64,000 nucleotides of DNA from Microcaldota archaeon (GCA_016212475.1 JACRGC010000014.1:1-64000); one strand, 5' to 3'; shown: positions 1-9,114, counted from the stretch's first letter. Numbers and translations: made by a program. Notes: generated by a model not told the origin, from the letters alone.

Positions 1-63
1 AGAAATCCGGATGCTCCAAACGAACCCTATGGGTAAATTCCTAATGCTCGGATTGCAATCCGA

Positions 64-684
64 CTATGCCGGTTGGGTTCCGCAGTTGAAATGCGTTTCG
101 TCCTTTTTCCAAGGAGTGCCTTCCAAAGGTCCTGTCGGCTTTAAACAGGATTCGAGTAAACCATAATTGGCTGCAATGCAACCATCCGTGCCGCAGCCTT
201 GAGGATTCCAAGCTCCCCGTTCATCATAACATGGATTCATTTGCGCTAATGAAACAAGACATTCGGCATTCTGAACCCTTCCTGCTGGATATAATCCGGT
301 AGGCTTAAGCATCAAAGAACTTAGGGAAATCAACACTAATAGGGCTAAAATAATAAGCGCAATCTTGTTTGATTTTTTTCTTGCAACGGTAATAAGACAA
401 GCGAGTAAGTACCAATACGCCATTAGTGTGACAATTAACACTACTGTTGAAAATAACAGATTCATTGGACCAAAGAATAGACCCGCAAATAATGGAAGAA
501 TCAAGAAAAAGGTAATGGGGTTAATGATTATGGCGGGGGAGTCCCTAAGAATAATAAGTCCCAAACCGAGTGTTAAGCCAACGAGAAAAAAAATACCTAC
601 AATTTTTCCTTTTCCGGAGGTAGGTCGCAGAAATTCCTTCCAATCGAATTTATCCTCGGTTTTCTTTGTTGGTTCCTTAGTCAT
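64..684 (-). CDS. hypothetical multi-pass membrane protein
   Basis: This is a 206-residue protein I do not recognise. A charged N-terminal tail of about 25 residues is followed by four hydrophobic stretches (about residues 27-47, 51-70, 75-98 and 107-124). A roughly 80-residue C-terminal domain follows with six cysteines and many Gly/Pro/Asn. The clustered cysteines after the last membrane segment could form disulfides outside the cell, fitting the DsbA-like oxidoreductase 4 kb away, but this is inference. The gene is convergent with nothing inside the window on its left. Confidence 0.7.
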   Translation of the reverse strand: MTKEPTKKTEDKFDWKEFLRPTSGKGKIVGIFFLVGLTLGLGLIILRDSPAIIINPITFFLILPLFAGLFFGPMNLLFSTVVLIVTLMAYWYLLACLITVARKKSNKIALIILALLVLISLSSLMLKPTGLYPAGRVQNAECLVSLAQMNPCYDERGAWNPQGCGTDGCIAANYGLLESCLKPTGPLEGTPWKKDETHFNCGTQPA

Positions 685-783
685 AAAATAATTAGCTCAA
701 TCGATTTAAAAAAGAGCCCTTTGAACTGTATGATATGCTCAAAGGGGGATTTGGGATGGCTCCAAACGGGCTTTTTCCTAAAC

Positions 784-1767
784 CTATCCGTTTGTCAAAA
801 GCTCCTTATTCACAACATTCTGGGGCGTCTTTTTGTTGAAGAAATCCAGGATCGACTGCACGGCAAGATCTGCCATCTTTGCCCGCGTTTCAATTGATGC
901 GCTTGCAATGTGAGGAACTATAATCACATTTGGAAGTGGAATTAGTTCAACCGGGCATTTTGGCTCATCTTCGTAGACATCTAGGGCAGCTGCGTAAATG
1001 GTTTTGTCTTTAAGCGCTTTTCCAAGAGCGGTTTGATCGACTATTGCGCCCCTTGATGTGTTGATAAGGATTGCAGAGCGCTTCATCATGCCAAATTGCT
1101 TTTCTGAGAACATGTGCTTGGTTTGCGGAAGAAGCGGAACGTGAATGGAGATGAAATCGGATTGCTTAAGGAGCGTTTCAATATCAACAAACTTTGCATT
1201 GAATTCTTTTTCGAATTCCAAATCCTGCCTTGGGTCGTTGTAGAGTATTTTCATCCCAAAGCCTTTTTCTGCGCGTACTGCTACGGCTTTTCCAATTCTT
1301 CCAAGCCCGACAATTCCTAGGGTTTTGCCGTATACGTCTTGGCCCAAAAACATGGATGGCCCCCAGCCATCATATTTGCACTCGCGTGTGAATTTGTCGG
1401 CCTCAACCACCCTTCTAGCAGCGGCAACCATTAGGCCCATTGCCAAATCCGCAACGGTTTCGGTTAGGACGCCGGGAGTGTTAGTAATTAGGACTTTTCT
1501 TTGGGTTGCAGCTGGGATATCTATGTTATCAAAGCCAACTGCGTAATTTGCAACTATTTTGATGTTTTTGTTGATATCCAAAAGCTCGGCATCAACCTTA
1601 TCGGTTAGGAGGCAAAGAAGAGCGTCTTTTCCCTTTATTCCTTCTTTTATTTCTTCGCGTGTTGCAACCCTATCCTCTTCTTGCATTTCAACATCGCAGT
1701 ATTTTTTCAATTCATTAAGGGCGTTTCCGGGAAGAGGGCGCGTAACATAAACTTTTGGTTTTGCCAT
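784..1767 (-). CDS. D-isomer-specific 2-hydroxyacid dehydrogenase (glyoxylate/hydroxypyruvate reductase type)
   Basis: The 327-residue protein has the two-domain fold of NAD(P)-dependent D-2-hydroxyacid dehydrogenases, which reversibly reduce 2-oxoacids such as glyoxylate or hydroxypyruvate. The Rossmann dinucleotide loop GLGRIG lies at about 154-159. The catalytic triad is visible as Arg about 239 (in TSRGA), Glu about 268 (in EDEP) and His about 286 (in PHIAS). Length is normal for the family. The ATG is preceded by AAGGTGAT a few bases upstream, a strong archaeal ribosome binding site. Substrate cannot be settled from sequence; glyoxylate reductase and phosphoglycerate dehydrogenase-like roles are both possible. 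Confidence 0.93.
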   Translation of the reverse strand: MAKPKVYVTRPLPGNALNELKKYCDVEMQEEDRVATREEIKEGIKGKDALLCLLTDKVDAELLDINKNIKIVANYAVGFDNIDIPAATQRKVLITNTPGVLTETVADLAMGLMVAAARRVVEADKFTRECKYDGWGPSMFLGQDVYGKTLGIVGLGRIGKAVAVRAEKGFGMKILYNDPRQDLEFEKEFNAKFVDIETLLKQSDFISIHVPLLPQTKHMFSEKQFGMMKRSAILINTSRGAIVDQTALGKALKDKTIYAAALDVYEDEPKCPVELIPLPNVIIVPHIASASIETRAKMADLAVQSILDFFNKKTPQNVVNKELLTNG

Positions 1768-1953
1768 AAAATATCACCTTACAATCAAAGCGAAAGTGTT
1801 TTGGTATTAAGATGCAACAAGGTTTAAGTAGGTTCGTTTAAGAGTTAAAAGTTCGTCAGTTGTTGATATGGAATTAATTTGCTTTTTTTACGGCTTTTGG
1901 AATGATTATTTAAAGTTGAAGCTCGAGTAATAATTTGCATTGAAGGTGATTAT

Positions 1954-2655
1954 TTGGAATTTAAACAGTCGCGCGAATTGGCTAAAAGAACAGCGAGTAC
2001 TCGGGCTGATGGCCTTGAATTTGTTTCGGAAGGGCAAAAAATGCCAATATCATCTAGCCTGCATCTCATAAAACTTGAAAAAAATCTAAAAAAAGTTAAA
2101 GAAACCCTTGAAAACCCAAAAAACCGCCCAATGCTTGAAAGGGGGCTTTTGCCAAGGGATTTGAGCAGGAGGACAAATCTTGTTCCGGCTTTTGCCTTGA
2201 TTATTGGAAGTGCCGGATATCTTTCCAAAGATTTAATGGCAACCCCGCATATGAATCTAAATTGGCATCATGTGATGGCATTTGCAGGATTGGCAGCAGG
2301 AATGGGAATGGCTGGGCCCGGCACTAGTTTTCGTCGCGAATTTGGAAGCCATAATAAAATGTTTGCCAAGGCTCTTGGGAAAGAAGGGGTTAAAATACGA
2401 AAATCTCTTTCGCCCCTAAACCTCATAAGGATGGGCTTTTCTGGAAAAACAAGGGAAGAAAATACCGTAAATATAGGAAGGCTTGTCCGTAAAACGGAGG
2501 ATTTGCTTTCGGTAATCAGGGAATTAACGCAAAAAGCGAAAAAAATCGAAGAAGGAACTGGCCAGAGTGGGGAAAAAGAAAGAAAAATCCAGGAGTTAAT
2601 CCTAAACCATGAGCGCTTAAAGATGATTTTTTCCCAAAAAACAGAAAAGCCATGA
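1954..2655 (+). CDS. hypothetical protein with central hydrophobic hairpin
   Basis: This 233-residue protein is unrecognised. It is basic, with a charged N-terminal 75 residues, two hydrophobic stretches (about 77-93 and 105-125, rich in Ala/Gly/Met) and a helical, Lys/Glu-rich C-terminal third that could form a coiled coil. I chose the TTG start because GGTGAT sits four bases upstream of it and no better start lies nearby. It stands alone between two minus-strand genes, with a possible TATA element (ATTTAAAG) near 1908. Confidence 0.65.
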   Translation: MEFKQSRELAKRTASTRADGLEFVSEGQKMPISSSLHLIKLEKNLKKVKETLENPKNRPMLERGLLPRDLSRRTNLVPAFALIIGSAGYLSKDLMATPHMNLNWHHVMAFAGLAAGMGMAGPGTSFRREFGSHNKMFAKALGKEGVKIRKSLSPLNLIRMGFSGKTREENTVNIGRLVRKTEDLLSVIRELTQKAKKIEEGTGQSGEKERKIQELILNHERLKMIFSQKTEKP

Positions 2656-2688
2656 GTCTTGGATCCCCATAGTTTGGATAAGCCGCAA

Positions 2689-3663
2689 TTATCTTTTCAT
2701 CTTCAAAACTTCCCTAGCTTTTTCCATGATGTTTTTGCTCTTAAGGCCGAATTTTACCATTAGTTCGTCGGGAGTTCCGGATTCGCCAAAACGATCCATT
2801 ACTGCAACGTATTTGATTGGAACCGGGTAGTGCTCTGAAAGAACTTCTGCAACTGCAGAACCAAGCCCGCCCATAACTTGATGCTCTTCAGCTGTAACAA
2901 TTGCTCCGGTTTCCTTTGCTGCATTTATCAGAGTAGTTTTGTCAATTGGCTTGATTGTGTGATTATTGATTACACGGGCGGAAATCCCTTCTTTTTTTAG
3001 TTCGTTGGCAGCAATTAGGGCTTCGTAAACAAGTTGTCCGCTTGCAACTAAGGTCACATCCGACCCATCTCGGAAAACTTCTGCGCGCCCGATTTTGAAA
3101 GGCGTATCTTCAGTTGTAATAACAGGGACTTTATCCCGGGTTAATCTGAAATAAACTGGAAGTTTGTTATCAATTGCGTGGAATGTGGATTTTTTAGCTT
3201 CTATCCAATCGCAAGGCGAAAGGACGGTCATGTTAGGAAGGCAGCGCATGATTGCTATATCTTCAAGGGCTTGGTGGGTTGCGCCATCTGGCCCAACGGA
3301 AACTCCTGCATGAGCGCCAATTATTTTTACATCGTTTTCAGAATAGCAAAGTGAAACTCGGATTTGATCCCAGTTCCTTCCGGGCGAAAATACAGCGTAG
3401 CTTGCAATGAAGGGCACTTTTCCTTCTGAAGCCATGCCTGCTGCAATCCCTGCCATGTTTTGCTCGGCAACGCCAACTTCAAAATATCTGTCAGGGTATT
3501 TTTCGGCAAACCATTGAACGCGCGTGGATTCGGTTAGATCGCAGCATAGGACTACTACTTCTGGGTGGGTTGCGCCAAGTTCCAAAAGCCCCTTGCCCAA
3601 TCCGTCACGGGTTGGCACCTTGTCGACTTTTTCGTAAATGTTTTCCAAAATTTTAACTGCCAT
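2689..3663 (-). CDS. transketolase, C-terminal subunit
   Basis: The 324-residue protein matches the pyrimidine-binding and C-terminal domains of transketolase as a separate subunit, as is usual in archaea. It should pair with the N-terminal subunit encoded just upstream, moving two-carbon units between sugar phosphates in the non-oxidative pentose phosphate pathway. Typical features are the D-L-T-E-S-T segment, the conserved GVAEQNM containing the Glu that activates thiamine diphosphate, and the SVGPDGATHQ stretch. The start chosen is the ATG beginning MAVKIL; an upstream in-frame ATG adds four residues. Only 18 bases separate it from the N-terminal subunit gene, so they form one operon. Confidence 0.93.
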   Translation of the reverse strand: MAVKILENIYEKVDKVPTRDGLGKGLLELGATHPEVVVLCCDLTESTRVQWFAEKYPDRYFEVGVAEQNMAGIAAGMASEGKVPFIASYAVFSPGRNWDQIRVSLCYSENDVKIIGAHAGVSVGPDGATHQALEDIAIMRCLPNMTVLSPCDWIEAKKSTFHAIDNKLPVYFRLTRDKVPVITTEDTPFKIGRAEVFRDGSDVTLVASGQLVYEALIAANELKKEGISARVINNHTIKPIDKTTLINAAKETGAIVTAEEHQVMGGLGSAVAEVLSEHYPVPIKYVAVMDRFGESGTPDELMVKFGLKSKNIMEKAREVLKMKR

Positions 3664-3681
3664 AAATATCAACAATTCAAA

Positions 3682-4539
3682 TCAAAACGTTTCATTCTCA
3701 ATTCTTTGGCGCTCGGATAAAAGCTCCTTGATTGCAAGGTCGTATTCAGCATCGTTTGGCGGCTTTCCGTGCCATTCATATTTCTTTTCCATGAAGGATA
3801 CGCCTTTTCCGGGAATTGTATTTAAAATTATCATGGAGAATTTGCCTGATTTTTTAGCGGAATCAACTGCATTAAGAATTGCTGAAATGTCATTGCCATC
3901 AACGGAAATAGTGTTGATGTTGAAGGCGCGGTATTTTTCATCAAGCGGATCAAGCGGCATGATGTTTTCGGTGTTGCCATCAATTTGGATGTAGTTGCGG
4001 TCGATAAATGCAATTAAATTTGAGAGCTTGTATTTTGCAGCAAACATCCAAGCTTCCCACGGCTGTCCTTCGTTGTGCTCGCCATCGGAGGTTAGGCAGT
4101 AGATGTAGTGCTTTTTGCCTTCCATCCTAGCGGCTAGCGCTTTTCCAACTGCTTGGGAGGTTCCTTGGCCAAGAGGGCCTGAAGAATTTTCAATTCCTGG
4201 AAGCGAGCCGTTGTGAGGATGGCCATGCAGCCTCGTTCCAAGTTTTCGAAGGGTCATCAACTCTTCTTTTGGGAAATAGCCAGCGTTTGCCATTGCGGTG
4301 TATTGGACCGGGCAGACATGGCCGCATGAAAGTACAAACCGGTCGCGAAATTCCCATTTTGGGTTTTTGGGTTCGTGGTTTAGGATGTTGAAATACATCG
4401 CGGAAAAAAAATCAGCAAGCCCCAAAGGCCCTGCAGAATGACCGCTTTTGGCTTCGAGAAGCGAGCGCAAGGTGTCTTGCCGGATTGTATTTGCCATTAA
4501 TTTTAGCTGGCGCAAATCGGTTAGTTTTTGAAAAGTCAT
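3682..4539 (-). CDS. transketolase, N-terminal (thiamine diphosphate-binding) subunit
   Basis: The 285-residue protein is the thiamine diphosphate-binding half of transketolase. Recognisable features are the GHSAGPLG motif near the N terminus, GPLGQG in the cofactor region, and the GDGxxxEGQ-like segment (SDGEHNEGQPWEA) followed by FIDRNYIQIDG, which binds Mg and diphosphate. Together with the downstream C-terminal subunit it would give a complete enzyme. I prefer the ATG (MTFQKL) at 4539 over a GTG nine bases upstream. No clear ribosome binding site is visible for either. Confidence 0.93.
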   Translation of the reverse strand: MTFQKLTDLRQLKLMANTIRQDTLRSLLEAKSGHSAGPLGLADFFSAMYFNILNHEPKNPKWEFRDRFVLSCGHVCPVQYTAMANAGYFPKEELMTLRKLGTRLHGHPHNGSLPGIENSSGPLGQGTSQAVGKALAARMEGKKHYIYCLTSDGEHNEGQPWEAWMFAAKYKLSNLIAFIDRNYIQIDGNTENIMPLDPLDEKYRAFNINTISVDGNDISAILNAVDSAKKSGKFSMIILNTIPGKGVSFMEKKYEWHGKPPNDAEYDLAIKELLSERQRIENETF

Positions 4540-4687
4540 ATTGCCCACGAAGGAAGGATTGTACGCAAGCGGCTTTTTTTAATGTATTCATTTTATTGTG
4601 TGTTGGGAGGCAATTGAATAATGGAGAAATGCAAGGAGTAGGCAAAAATGCGCACTTGGAAAATTTGATCCTAATAGGTAAATGATT

Positions 4688-4849
4688 ATGGGAAAACTGT
4701 ATTGCGTTGTTTGCGGGGAAGAAAAACCAATCACAAAATGCTGCAACCAGGAGGAAATGAAATCAAACGGATCGTATCTGGTTTGCGGATATTGCGGAAC
4801 CTTGGAGTATTTTCCGATGCACTGCTCAAAACTTATGAAGGTTAGGTGA
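4688..4849 (+). CDS. 53-residue zinc-ribbon protein
   Basis: This short open frame encodes 53 residues with seven cysteines: CxxC near residues 6-9, a CC pair at 18-19, CxxC at 33-36 and a Cys at 46. The CxxC...CC...CxxC spacing fits a small zinc ribbon or rubredoxin-like knuckle. An in-frame ATG two codons earlier is an alternative start. It lies divergently from the transketolase operon. No family name can be given. The regular cysteine pairs and G-rich local codon use make chance unlikely. Confidence 0.65.
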   Translation: MGKLYCVVCGEEKPITKCCNQEEMKSNGSYLVCGYCGTLEYFPMHCSKLMKVR

Positions 4850-4963
4850 AGTGGACTGCTAGGGGTTAGATTGGGTAAATTTTTCAATTAAACGGGGAAT
4901 TTACGAGATAAAAACGCCATATTGGTCGCCCAAGGTTCAACGCTAACCAATTGGAAGGTTTTT

Positions 4964-4971
4964 TAAATATT
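4964..4971 (+). promoter_or_regulatory. TATA box of the DsbA-like gene
   Basis: An AT-rich TTTAAATA element stands about 55 bases before the ATG at 5024, with a purine-rich context upstream. It fits an archaeal TATA box for the thioredoxin-fold gene, leaving a leader of about 25-30 nt that contains a G-rich ribosome binding site. Confidence 0.5.
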
Positions 4972-5023
4972 GAAGCGCTCGGGTATACGATAAGAAGAGT
5001 TTCTCTTCGGGGGTCGATTTTAC

Positions 5024-5779
5024 ATGGAAGAACATGCACATCATAAGAAGGAGGACGGTTTGTACGCTGTTGCTATTGCAATGATAGTAAGCGTTTTGAT
5101 TTTATCGGGAGTTTTGGTTTATGCAACGAACGGGATAAATTCCAATTTGCAGCAAATCAATTCGAACATTGGAAACATCAAATTGAATGTTGTGAATAAC
5201 GGAGGCGGCGCCCAAGGAACAGTTGCTGCAACTCCAATACCTAGCCAGCAGCCATCAGCGCCTAATTTCAAGCTTGAAGGCGTGGCATTCAAAGGAAAGG
5301 AAAGCGCCCCCATTACAATAATTGAGTATTCGGATTTCCAATGCCCGTTCTGCTCTAGATTCTACGCAGAAACATTGCCTTCAATTTTGAAGGATTGGGT
5401 CGATACCGGCAAGGCAAAGCTTTACTACAAGCACTTCCCGCTCAGCCAAATCCACCCGAACGCTGAAAAAGCTGCGGAGGCTTCCGAATGCGCAAAAGAC
5501 CAAGGCAAGTTTTGGGAAATGCACGATAAGATGTTCCAGAACGGAAATGCGCTTTCGGTTGATGATTTGAAAAGGTATGCGGCGGACCTAAAGCTCGATA
5601 CTGCTAAATTCAATACGTGCCTTGATGGGGGGAGCAAGGCATCAATTGTTGCAGAGCAGTTGCAGGAAGGGATTGGAGCGGGGGTTACCGGGACGCCATC
5701 ATTTTTCATAAACGGGCAAAACATTGTTGGAGCGCAGCCATATAGCGTATTCCAGCAGGTTTTGCAAAGCTACGCATAA
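5024..5779 (+). CDS. DsbA-like thiol-disulfide oxidoreductase, membrane anchored
   Basis: The 251-residue protein has an N-terminal membrane anchor (about 13-34), a Ser/Pro/Asn-rich linker (about 40-85) and a DsbA/thioredoxin-4 domain. The redox motif CPFC is at about 107-110 (in DFQCPFC), and the cis-proline loop is in GVTGTPSF near the C-terminal end. It should form or isomerise disulfides in proteins outside the membrane. Several Cys-containing secreted proteins in the window are possible clients. A hairpin with a T-rich tail follows the stop, so it is probably monocistronic. Confidence 0.92.
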   Translation: MEEHAHHKKEDGLYAVAIAMIVSVLILSGVLVYATNGINSNLQQINSNIGNIKLNVVNNGGGAQGTVAATPIPSQQPSAPNFKLEGVAFKGKESAPITIIEYSDFQCPFCSRFYAETLPSILKDWVDTGKAKLYYKHFPLSQIHPNAEKAAEASECAKDQGKFWEMHDKMFQNGNALSVDDLKRYAADLKLDTAKFNTCLDGGSKASIVAEQLQEGIGAGVTGTPSFFINGQNIVGAQPYSVFQQVLQSYA

Positions 5780-5792
5780 GCCGATTTGCAAA

Positions 5793-5820
5793 GCGGGTTT
5801 AACCGCCCGCATTTTTTATT
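5793..5820 (+). terminator. hairpin with T-rich tail after the DsbA-like gene
   Basis: GCGGG (5793-5797) pairs with CCCGC (5806-5810) and is followed at once by long T-rich runs (5812-5830). It lies 14 bases after the DsbA-like stop codon and reads as a transcription terminator separating it from the glutaredoxin gene. Confidence 0.6.
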
Positions 5821-5852
5821 TTCTTTTTTTATTATTTTTAATAGTTGATTTG

Positions 5853-6086
5853 ATGAAAAACGTGATAGTTTACACCACCAAAACCTGTGTTTATTGCAAT
5901 GCAACCAAGGAATTCCTAAAAAACAATTCCGTGCAATTTAAGGAAGTGGATGTGGGAGTTGACCAAAAAGCAGCTGAGGAGATGTTTGAGAAAAGCGGGC
6001 AAGTTGGGGTTCCGGTTGTTGAAATTGAGGGGACAATCATAATCGGGTATGATAAGGATGCGATGAGGGAAGAGCTGGGGCTTTAG
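5853..6086 (+). CDS. glutaredoxin-like protein
   Basis: A 77-residue glutaredoxin/NrdH-type protein. It starts with a beta strand followed by the redox motif CVYC at residues 12-15, contains the cis-proline segment GVPVVEIEG near 54-62, and ends with a short helix. I chose the internal ATG because the longer frame would run back through the terminator and the upstream gene. It probably reduces disulfides or supports ribonucleotide reductase in the cytoplasm. It is small and complete for the family. Confidence 0.9.
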   Translation: MKNVIVYTTKTCVYCNATKEFLKNNSVQFKEVDVGVDQKAAEEMFEKSGQVGVPVVEIEGTIIIGYDKDAMREELGL

Positions 6087-6104
6087 GGAAAAGAACATGG
6101 TGTT

Positions 6105-6245
6105 TTGAACGATTGGGATTTTGGGGCAAGAAGTGGGGATTTGGTGTTTTTGGAGGAAAAGGGATTTGAAGCCATAATTGGGCATTGCAGTTTGGATTGG
6201 GGCTTTGAGGTTTTGGAAGCTGAGCATAAGGCTTTTAAGGTTTAA
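6105..6245 (+). CDS. possible small protein, 46 residues
   Basis: After the glutaredoxin TAG the same frame stays open for 52 codons, ending at a TAA (6243-6245). A TTG at 6105 could start a 46-residue acidic peptide rich in Asp, Glu, Gly and Phe with three Trp/His pairs, not low-complexity. No good ribosome binding site is present (GGTGTT touches the TTG). It may be a real short gene, a decayed C-terminal extension of the glutaredoxin, or chance. Confidence 0.35.
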   Translation: MNDWDFGARSGDLVFLEEKGFEAIIGHCSLDWGFEVLEAEHKAFKV

Positions 6246-6356
6246 TTTCGCATATAGATGCCTCATTGAATGTGGATTATAACAACTAGGGGTTAGGCAC
6301 TAATTTCTTTTGGGAATTGGGAAAATTTATACTTACTTAAAATTAGGTGATTTGTT

Positions 6357-8009
6357 ATGGCAAATGAAGGAAAATTACAGAATCAGCAGGTTATGATATT
6401 GCCTGAAGGCGCGCAAAGGATCCTTGGAAGGGACGCCCAGAGGACAAATATTGCAGTTGGATACGCGGTTGCGCAGGCAATCAAGAGCACACTTGGCCCT
6501 AGGGGAATGGATAAGATGCTTGTTGATGACATGGGCGATATCGTAATCACAAACGATGGCGCAACAATTTTGCAGGAGATGAATATCGAGCATCCCGCCG
6601 GGAAGATGATTGTTGAGATTGCAAAAACGCAGGATCAGGAGGTTGGGGATGGGACCACTTCGGCAGTTGTTTTGGCTGGGGAGCTTTTGAAAAAATCCCT
6701 AGAGCTTTTGGATCAGAATATTCATGCTTCGACAATAATCACGGGCTATAAGGCAGCAGCTGAAAGGTCGCAAAAACTATTGCTTGAAATAGGGGAAAAC
6801 GTATCCGTTAAGGATATTGCTTTGCTTGAAAAAATTGCGGCAATTGCAATGGGGAGCAAAACAACAGGAGTTGGCACGCAAAAAAACGTGCTTGCAAAAC
6901 TTGTTGTTTCTGCAGTTTCACAGGTGTCGGAAACAAAGGATGGAAAATTGACAATTGATAAGGATTTCATTAAAATTGAAAAGAAGCAGGGCGGGGATGT
7001 CATGCAAACTTCCATCATCAACGGAGTGTTGATCGATAAGGAAATCGTGCACCCGGGAATGCCGCGCAAGCTTGAGAATGCAAGAATTGCACTTGTAGAT
7101 GCGGCTTTGGAAATTGAGAAGACGGAAACCGATGCTAGGATTTCAATTACATCGCCAGATCAGATGACCGCGTTCCTTGAGCAGGAAGAAAAGATGCTTA
7201 AGGATATGGTTGAAAAAGTTGCTGCATCGGGATGCAACGTGCTGTTTTGCCAAAAAGGGATCGATGATGTTGCCCAGCATTACCTTTCAAAGAAGGGGAT
7301 TTTGGCCGCAAGGAGGGTCAAGAAATCGGATATGGAAAAGCTCGTTAGGGCAACTGGGGCTAGGATCACAACCACTCTTGAGGACCTTTCAGATAAGGAC
7401 CTTGGGAAGGCGGGGGTTGTTGAAGAGAGGAAAGTTGCCGGAGAGCACATGGTATTTGTTGAAAAATGCAAGGAGCCAAAATCAGTTACGATTTTTGTTA
7501 GGGGAGGGACCCAGCACGTGGTTGATGAGGCCGACCGCGCAATAGTCGATGCTATCGGAGCGGTTTCTTCAGCTGTTGAAATTGGGAAGTATGTGACCGG
7601 AGGAGGATCAACTGAAATGCAGCTTGCAATGACCCTTAGGAAATTTGCAATTGAAGTGGGCGGGCGGGAACAGCTTGCAATTACGGCATTTGCTGAGGCG
7701 CTCGAAGTGATTCCAAGGACACTAGCTGAGAGCTGTGGAATGGATGCCATTGACACTTTAGTTGAACTTAGGAGCAAGCATGAGAAGATGGGCAAAGCCT
7801 TAGGAGTTGATGTGTATTCCGCAAAAATTGGCGACATGAAGGCGAATTCCGTAATTGAACCATTAAAAGTCAAAAAGCAGGCAATCCAAAGCGCATCAGA
7901 AGTGGTTGAAATGATCCTTAGGATTGACGATATCATTGCCGGAAGGGGCAAGCCAAGGATGCCACCGGGCGGGCCTGGAGGAATGGGCGGCGGAATGGAT
8001 ATGGATTAA
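6357..8009 (+). CDS. thsA: thermosome subunit (group II chaperonin)
   Basis: The 550-residue protein is a full-length archaeal group II chaperonin subunit, which assembles in two stacked rings and folds proteins with ATP. Characteristic stretches are GPRGMDKM and the ATP-binding [10 protein letters not shown] in the N-terminal equatorial domain, a GxGATE-like GGGSTEM segment near residue 420, and the Gly/Met-rich tail ending in MDMD. A TATA element (TTTATACTTA) at about 6329 and the ribosome binding site AGGTGAT just before the ATG give it its own promoter. Only one subunit gene is seen here, so the ring could be homomeric. Confidence 0.97.
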   Translation: MANEGKLQNQQVMILPEGAQRILGRDAQRTNIAVGYAVAQAIKSTLGPRGMDKMLVDDMGDIVITNDGATILQEMNIEHPAGKMIVEIAKTQDQEVGDGTTSAVVLAGELLKKSLELLDQNIHASTIITGYKAAAERSQKLLLEIGENVSVKDIALLEKIAAIAMGSKTTGVGTQKNVLAKLVVSAVSQVSETKDGKLTIDKDFIKIEKKQGGDVMQTSIINGVLIDKEIVHPGMPRKLENARIALVDAALEIEKTETDARISITSPDQMTAFLEQEEKMLKDMVEKVAASGCNVLFCQKGIDDVAQHYLSKKGILAARRVKKSDMEKLVRATGARITTTLEDLSDKDLGKAGVVEERKVAGEHMVFVEKCKEPKSVTIFVRGGTQHVVDEADRAIVDAIGAVSSAVEIGKYVTGGGSTEMQLAMTLRKFAIEVGGREQLAITAFAEALEVIPRTLAESCGMDAIDTLVELRSKHEKMGKALGVDVYSAKIGDMKANSVIEPLKVKKQAIQSASEVVEMILRIDDIIAGRGKPRMPPGGPGGMGGGMDMD

Positions 8010-8059
8010 ATTCCCATATTTCTCCTCTTTTTTAATTTTTGTTTTCTTATCCCTAGTTT

Positions 8060-8611
8060 ATGGAAGATATAAAAAAAACAATTGAAACTAATGCTAAAAA
8101 ACTTAAGGAGTTTGAGCTAGGTAAATTGGGCGGAAAATTAGTATTGTCAGAAGGCACACACTTTGAATTGAAAACAATCGGGCAGGCGCACGATTTGGCA
8201 CATGTTGCATTTGGAATTCCAAATGAAAAAATAAGGAAGCATAATCAGGAGGAAAATCACCATACGGAAGAACTTGTGAAAATGTTTGAAAAAATCTCAA
8301 ACCATGTGGGGGTGGGCTATTTCAAGGCATCTGCAATCCTTGCACATATTTTGAAGAATGGGGCGCACGATGCAAATACTGCAAACAGGCTTCTTAATGC
8401 CATTAGGGATTCGCGAAATAAGTTTGGATTCAACCAAACGAAAATTCCAACGGCTAGTGATTTTTATTTGGGAAGGGGAAGGCTGATTTCGCACCTTAAT
8501 TTGATACGCAAAATTTACGAGCTTTCGGATGATAATGGATCGCACACGCACGGAATTATTGATAAGGAAGTGCAAAGGGCGCACAGAACTAAAATGTTCG
8601 ATAGGCATTAG
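8060..8611 (+). CDS. hypothetical protein, His-rich and helical
   Basis: The 183-residue soluble protein is not recognised. It is predicted mostly helical, with many His residues including an ENHHTEE cluster near 76 and THG near 165, and no membrane segment. The histidine and acidic pairs could bind metal, but no standard motif (HExxH, HD) is present. It follows the thermosome gene by 50 bases. T-runs in that gap suggest separate transcription. Confidence 0.65.
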   Translation: MEDIKKTIETNAKKLKEFELGKLGGKLVLSEGTHFELKTIGQAHDLAHVAFGIPNEKIRKHNQEENHHTEELVKMFEKISNHVGVGYFKASAILAHILKNGAHDANTANRLLNAIRDSRNKFGFNQTKIPTASDFYLGRGRLISHLNLIRKIYELSDDNGSHTHGIIDKEVQRAHRTKMFDRH

Positions 8612-8630
8612 CTGATAGGGAGGAAGAGGC

Positions 8631-8666
8631 GACACGAGTGGGAAACCTGGGTTTCCCATAGGTGTC
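8631..8666. other. long perfect hairpin, function unknown
   Basis: GACAC (8631-8635) and GTGTC (8662-8666) flank a symmetric 3x3 internal loop. Inside it lies a 9-bp perfect stem, 8639-8647 with 8650-8658, closed by only two bases. The element lies between the stop at 8611 and the start at 8734 and has no T-tail on either strand. It could be an RNA processing or regulatory stem, or a palindromic protein site. Confidence 0.55.
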
Positions 8667-8733
8667 AGGAACAACCAAAAGTTGAATTTTTTTATACAAA
8701 ACCTAGTTATAGCATTGTTGGAAAAATTCAAAT

Positions 8734-9114
8734 ATGAAAATAATTTTGATTAGCGCATTCGGAGCGGTTTTAGGAATTGCAGTTCTTTTGGCAGCATCAA
8801 AAACTTTGGAAACGCGGTTTTTGGATGTGGATTCCATTTCGGATAGCGATGTTGGGAAAACAATTGCAATCACCGGAAGGGTTGAAAATTTGCGGATGAG
8901 GGCAGGAAGCTATTTTTTCAATGTTTGCAGGGAAAGATGCATAGGGATTGCGCTTTTTGAAAAAACCGCAAGGCAAATAAGTGCCAATAATTACGAGCTG
9001 AATAGGCTAAAGAACGGGAATATTGTGCTGGCATCTGGAATCTTGAGGAAATACAAGGAAGGGTATTCGCTGGATTTGTTTGATGCCGGGAATTTCGAGG
9101 TAAGGAAGGGATGA
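8734..9114 (+). CDS. membrane-anchored OB-fold protein
   Basis: The 126-residue protein has an N-terminal hydrophobic segment (about 3-21) followed by a domain whose strand pattern resembles the tRNA_anti/OB-fold group. Examples are VGKTIAITGRVENL, a middle strand pair around two cysteines, and the closing GNIVLASGILRKYKEGYSLDL. Such domains bind nucleic acid or oligosaccharide. The anchor here places it at or outside the membrane. Its stop overlaps the start of the next gene by four bases (ATGA), so the two are translationally coupled. Confidence 0.6.
   Translation: MKIILISAFGAVLGIAVLLAASKTLETRFLDVDSISDSDVGKTIAITGRVENLRMRAGSYFFNVCRERCIGIALFEKTARQISANNYELNRLKNGNIVLASGILRKYKEGYSLDLFDAGNFEVRKG

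Noticed and set aside
5916-6266. 116-codon minus-strand frame across the glutaredoxin gene
   Set aside because: It is antisense to a clear CVYC glutaredoxin and gives a Leu/Pro/Asn-rich product without motifs.
7280-7951. 223-codon open frame on the minus strand opposite the thermosome gene
   Set aside because: Its frame mirrors the strongly biased codons of the thermosome gene, its product is Ser/Ile-rich without protein-like motifs, and the plus-strand gene is certain.
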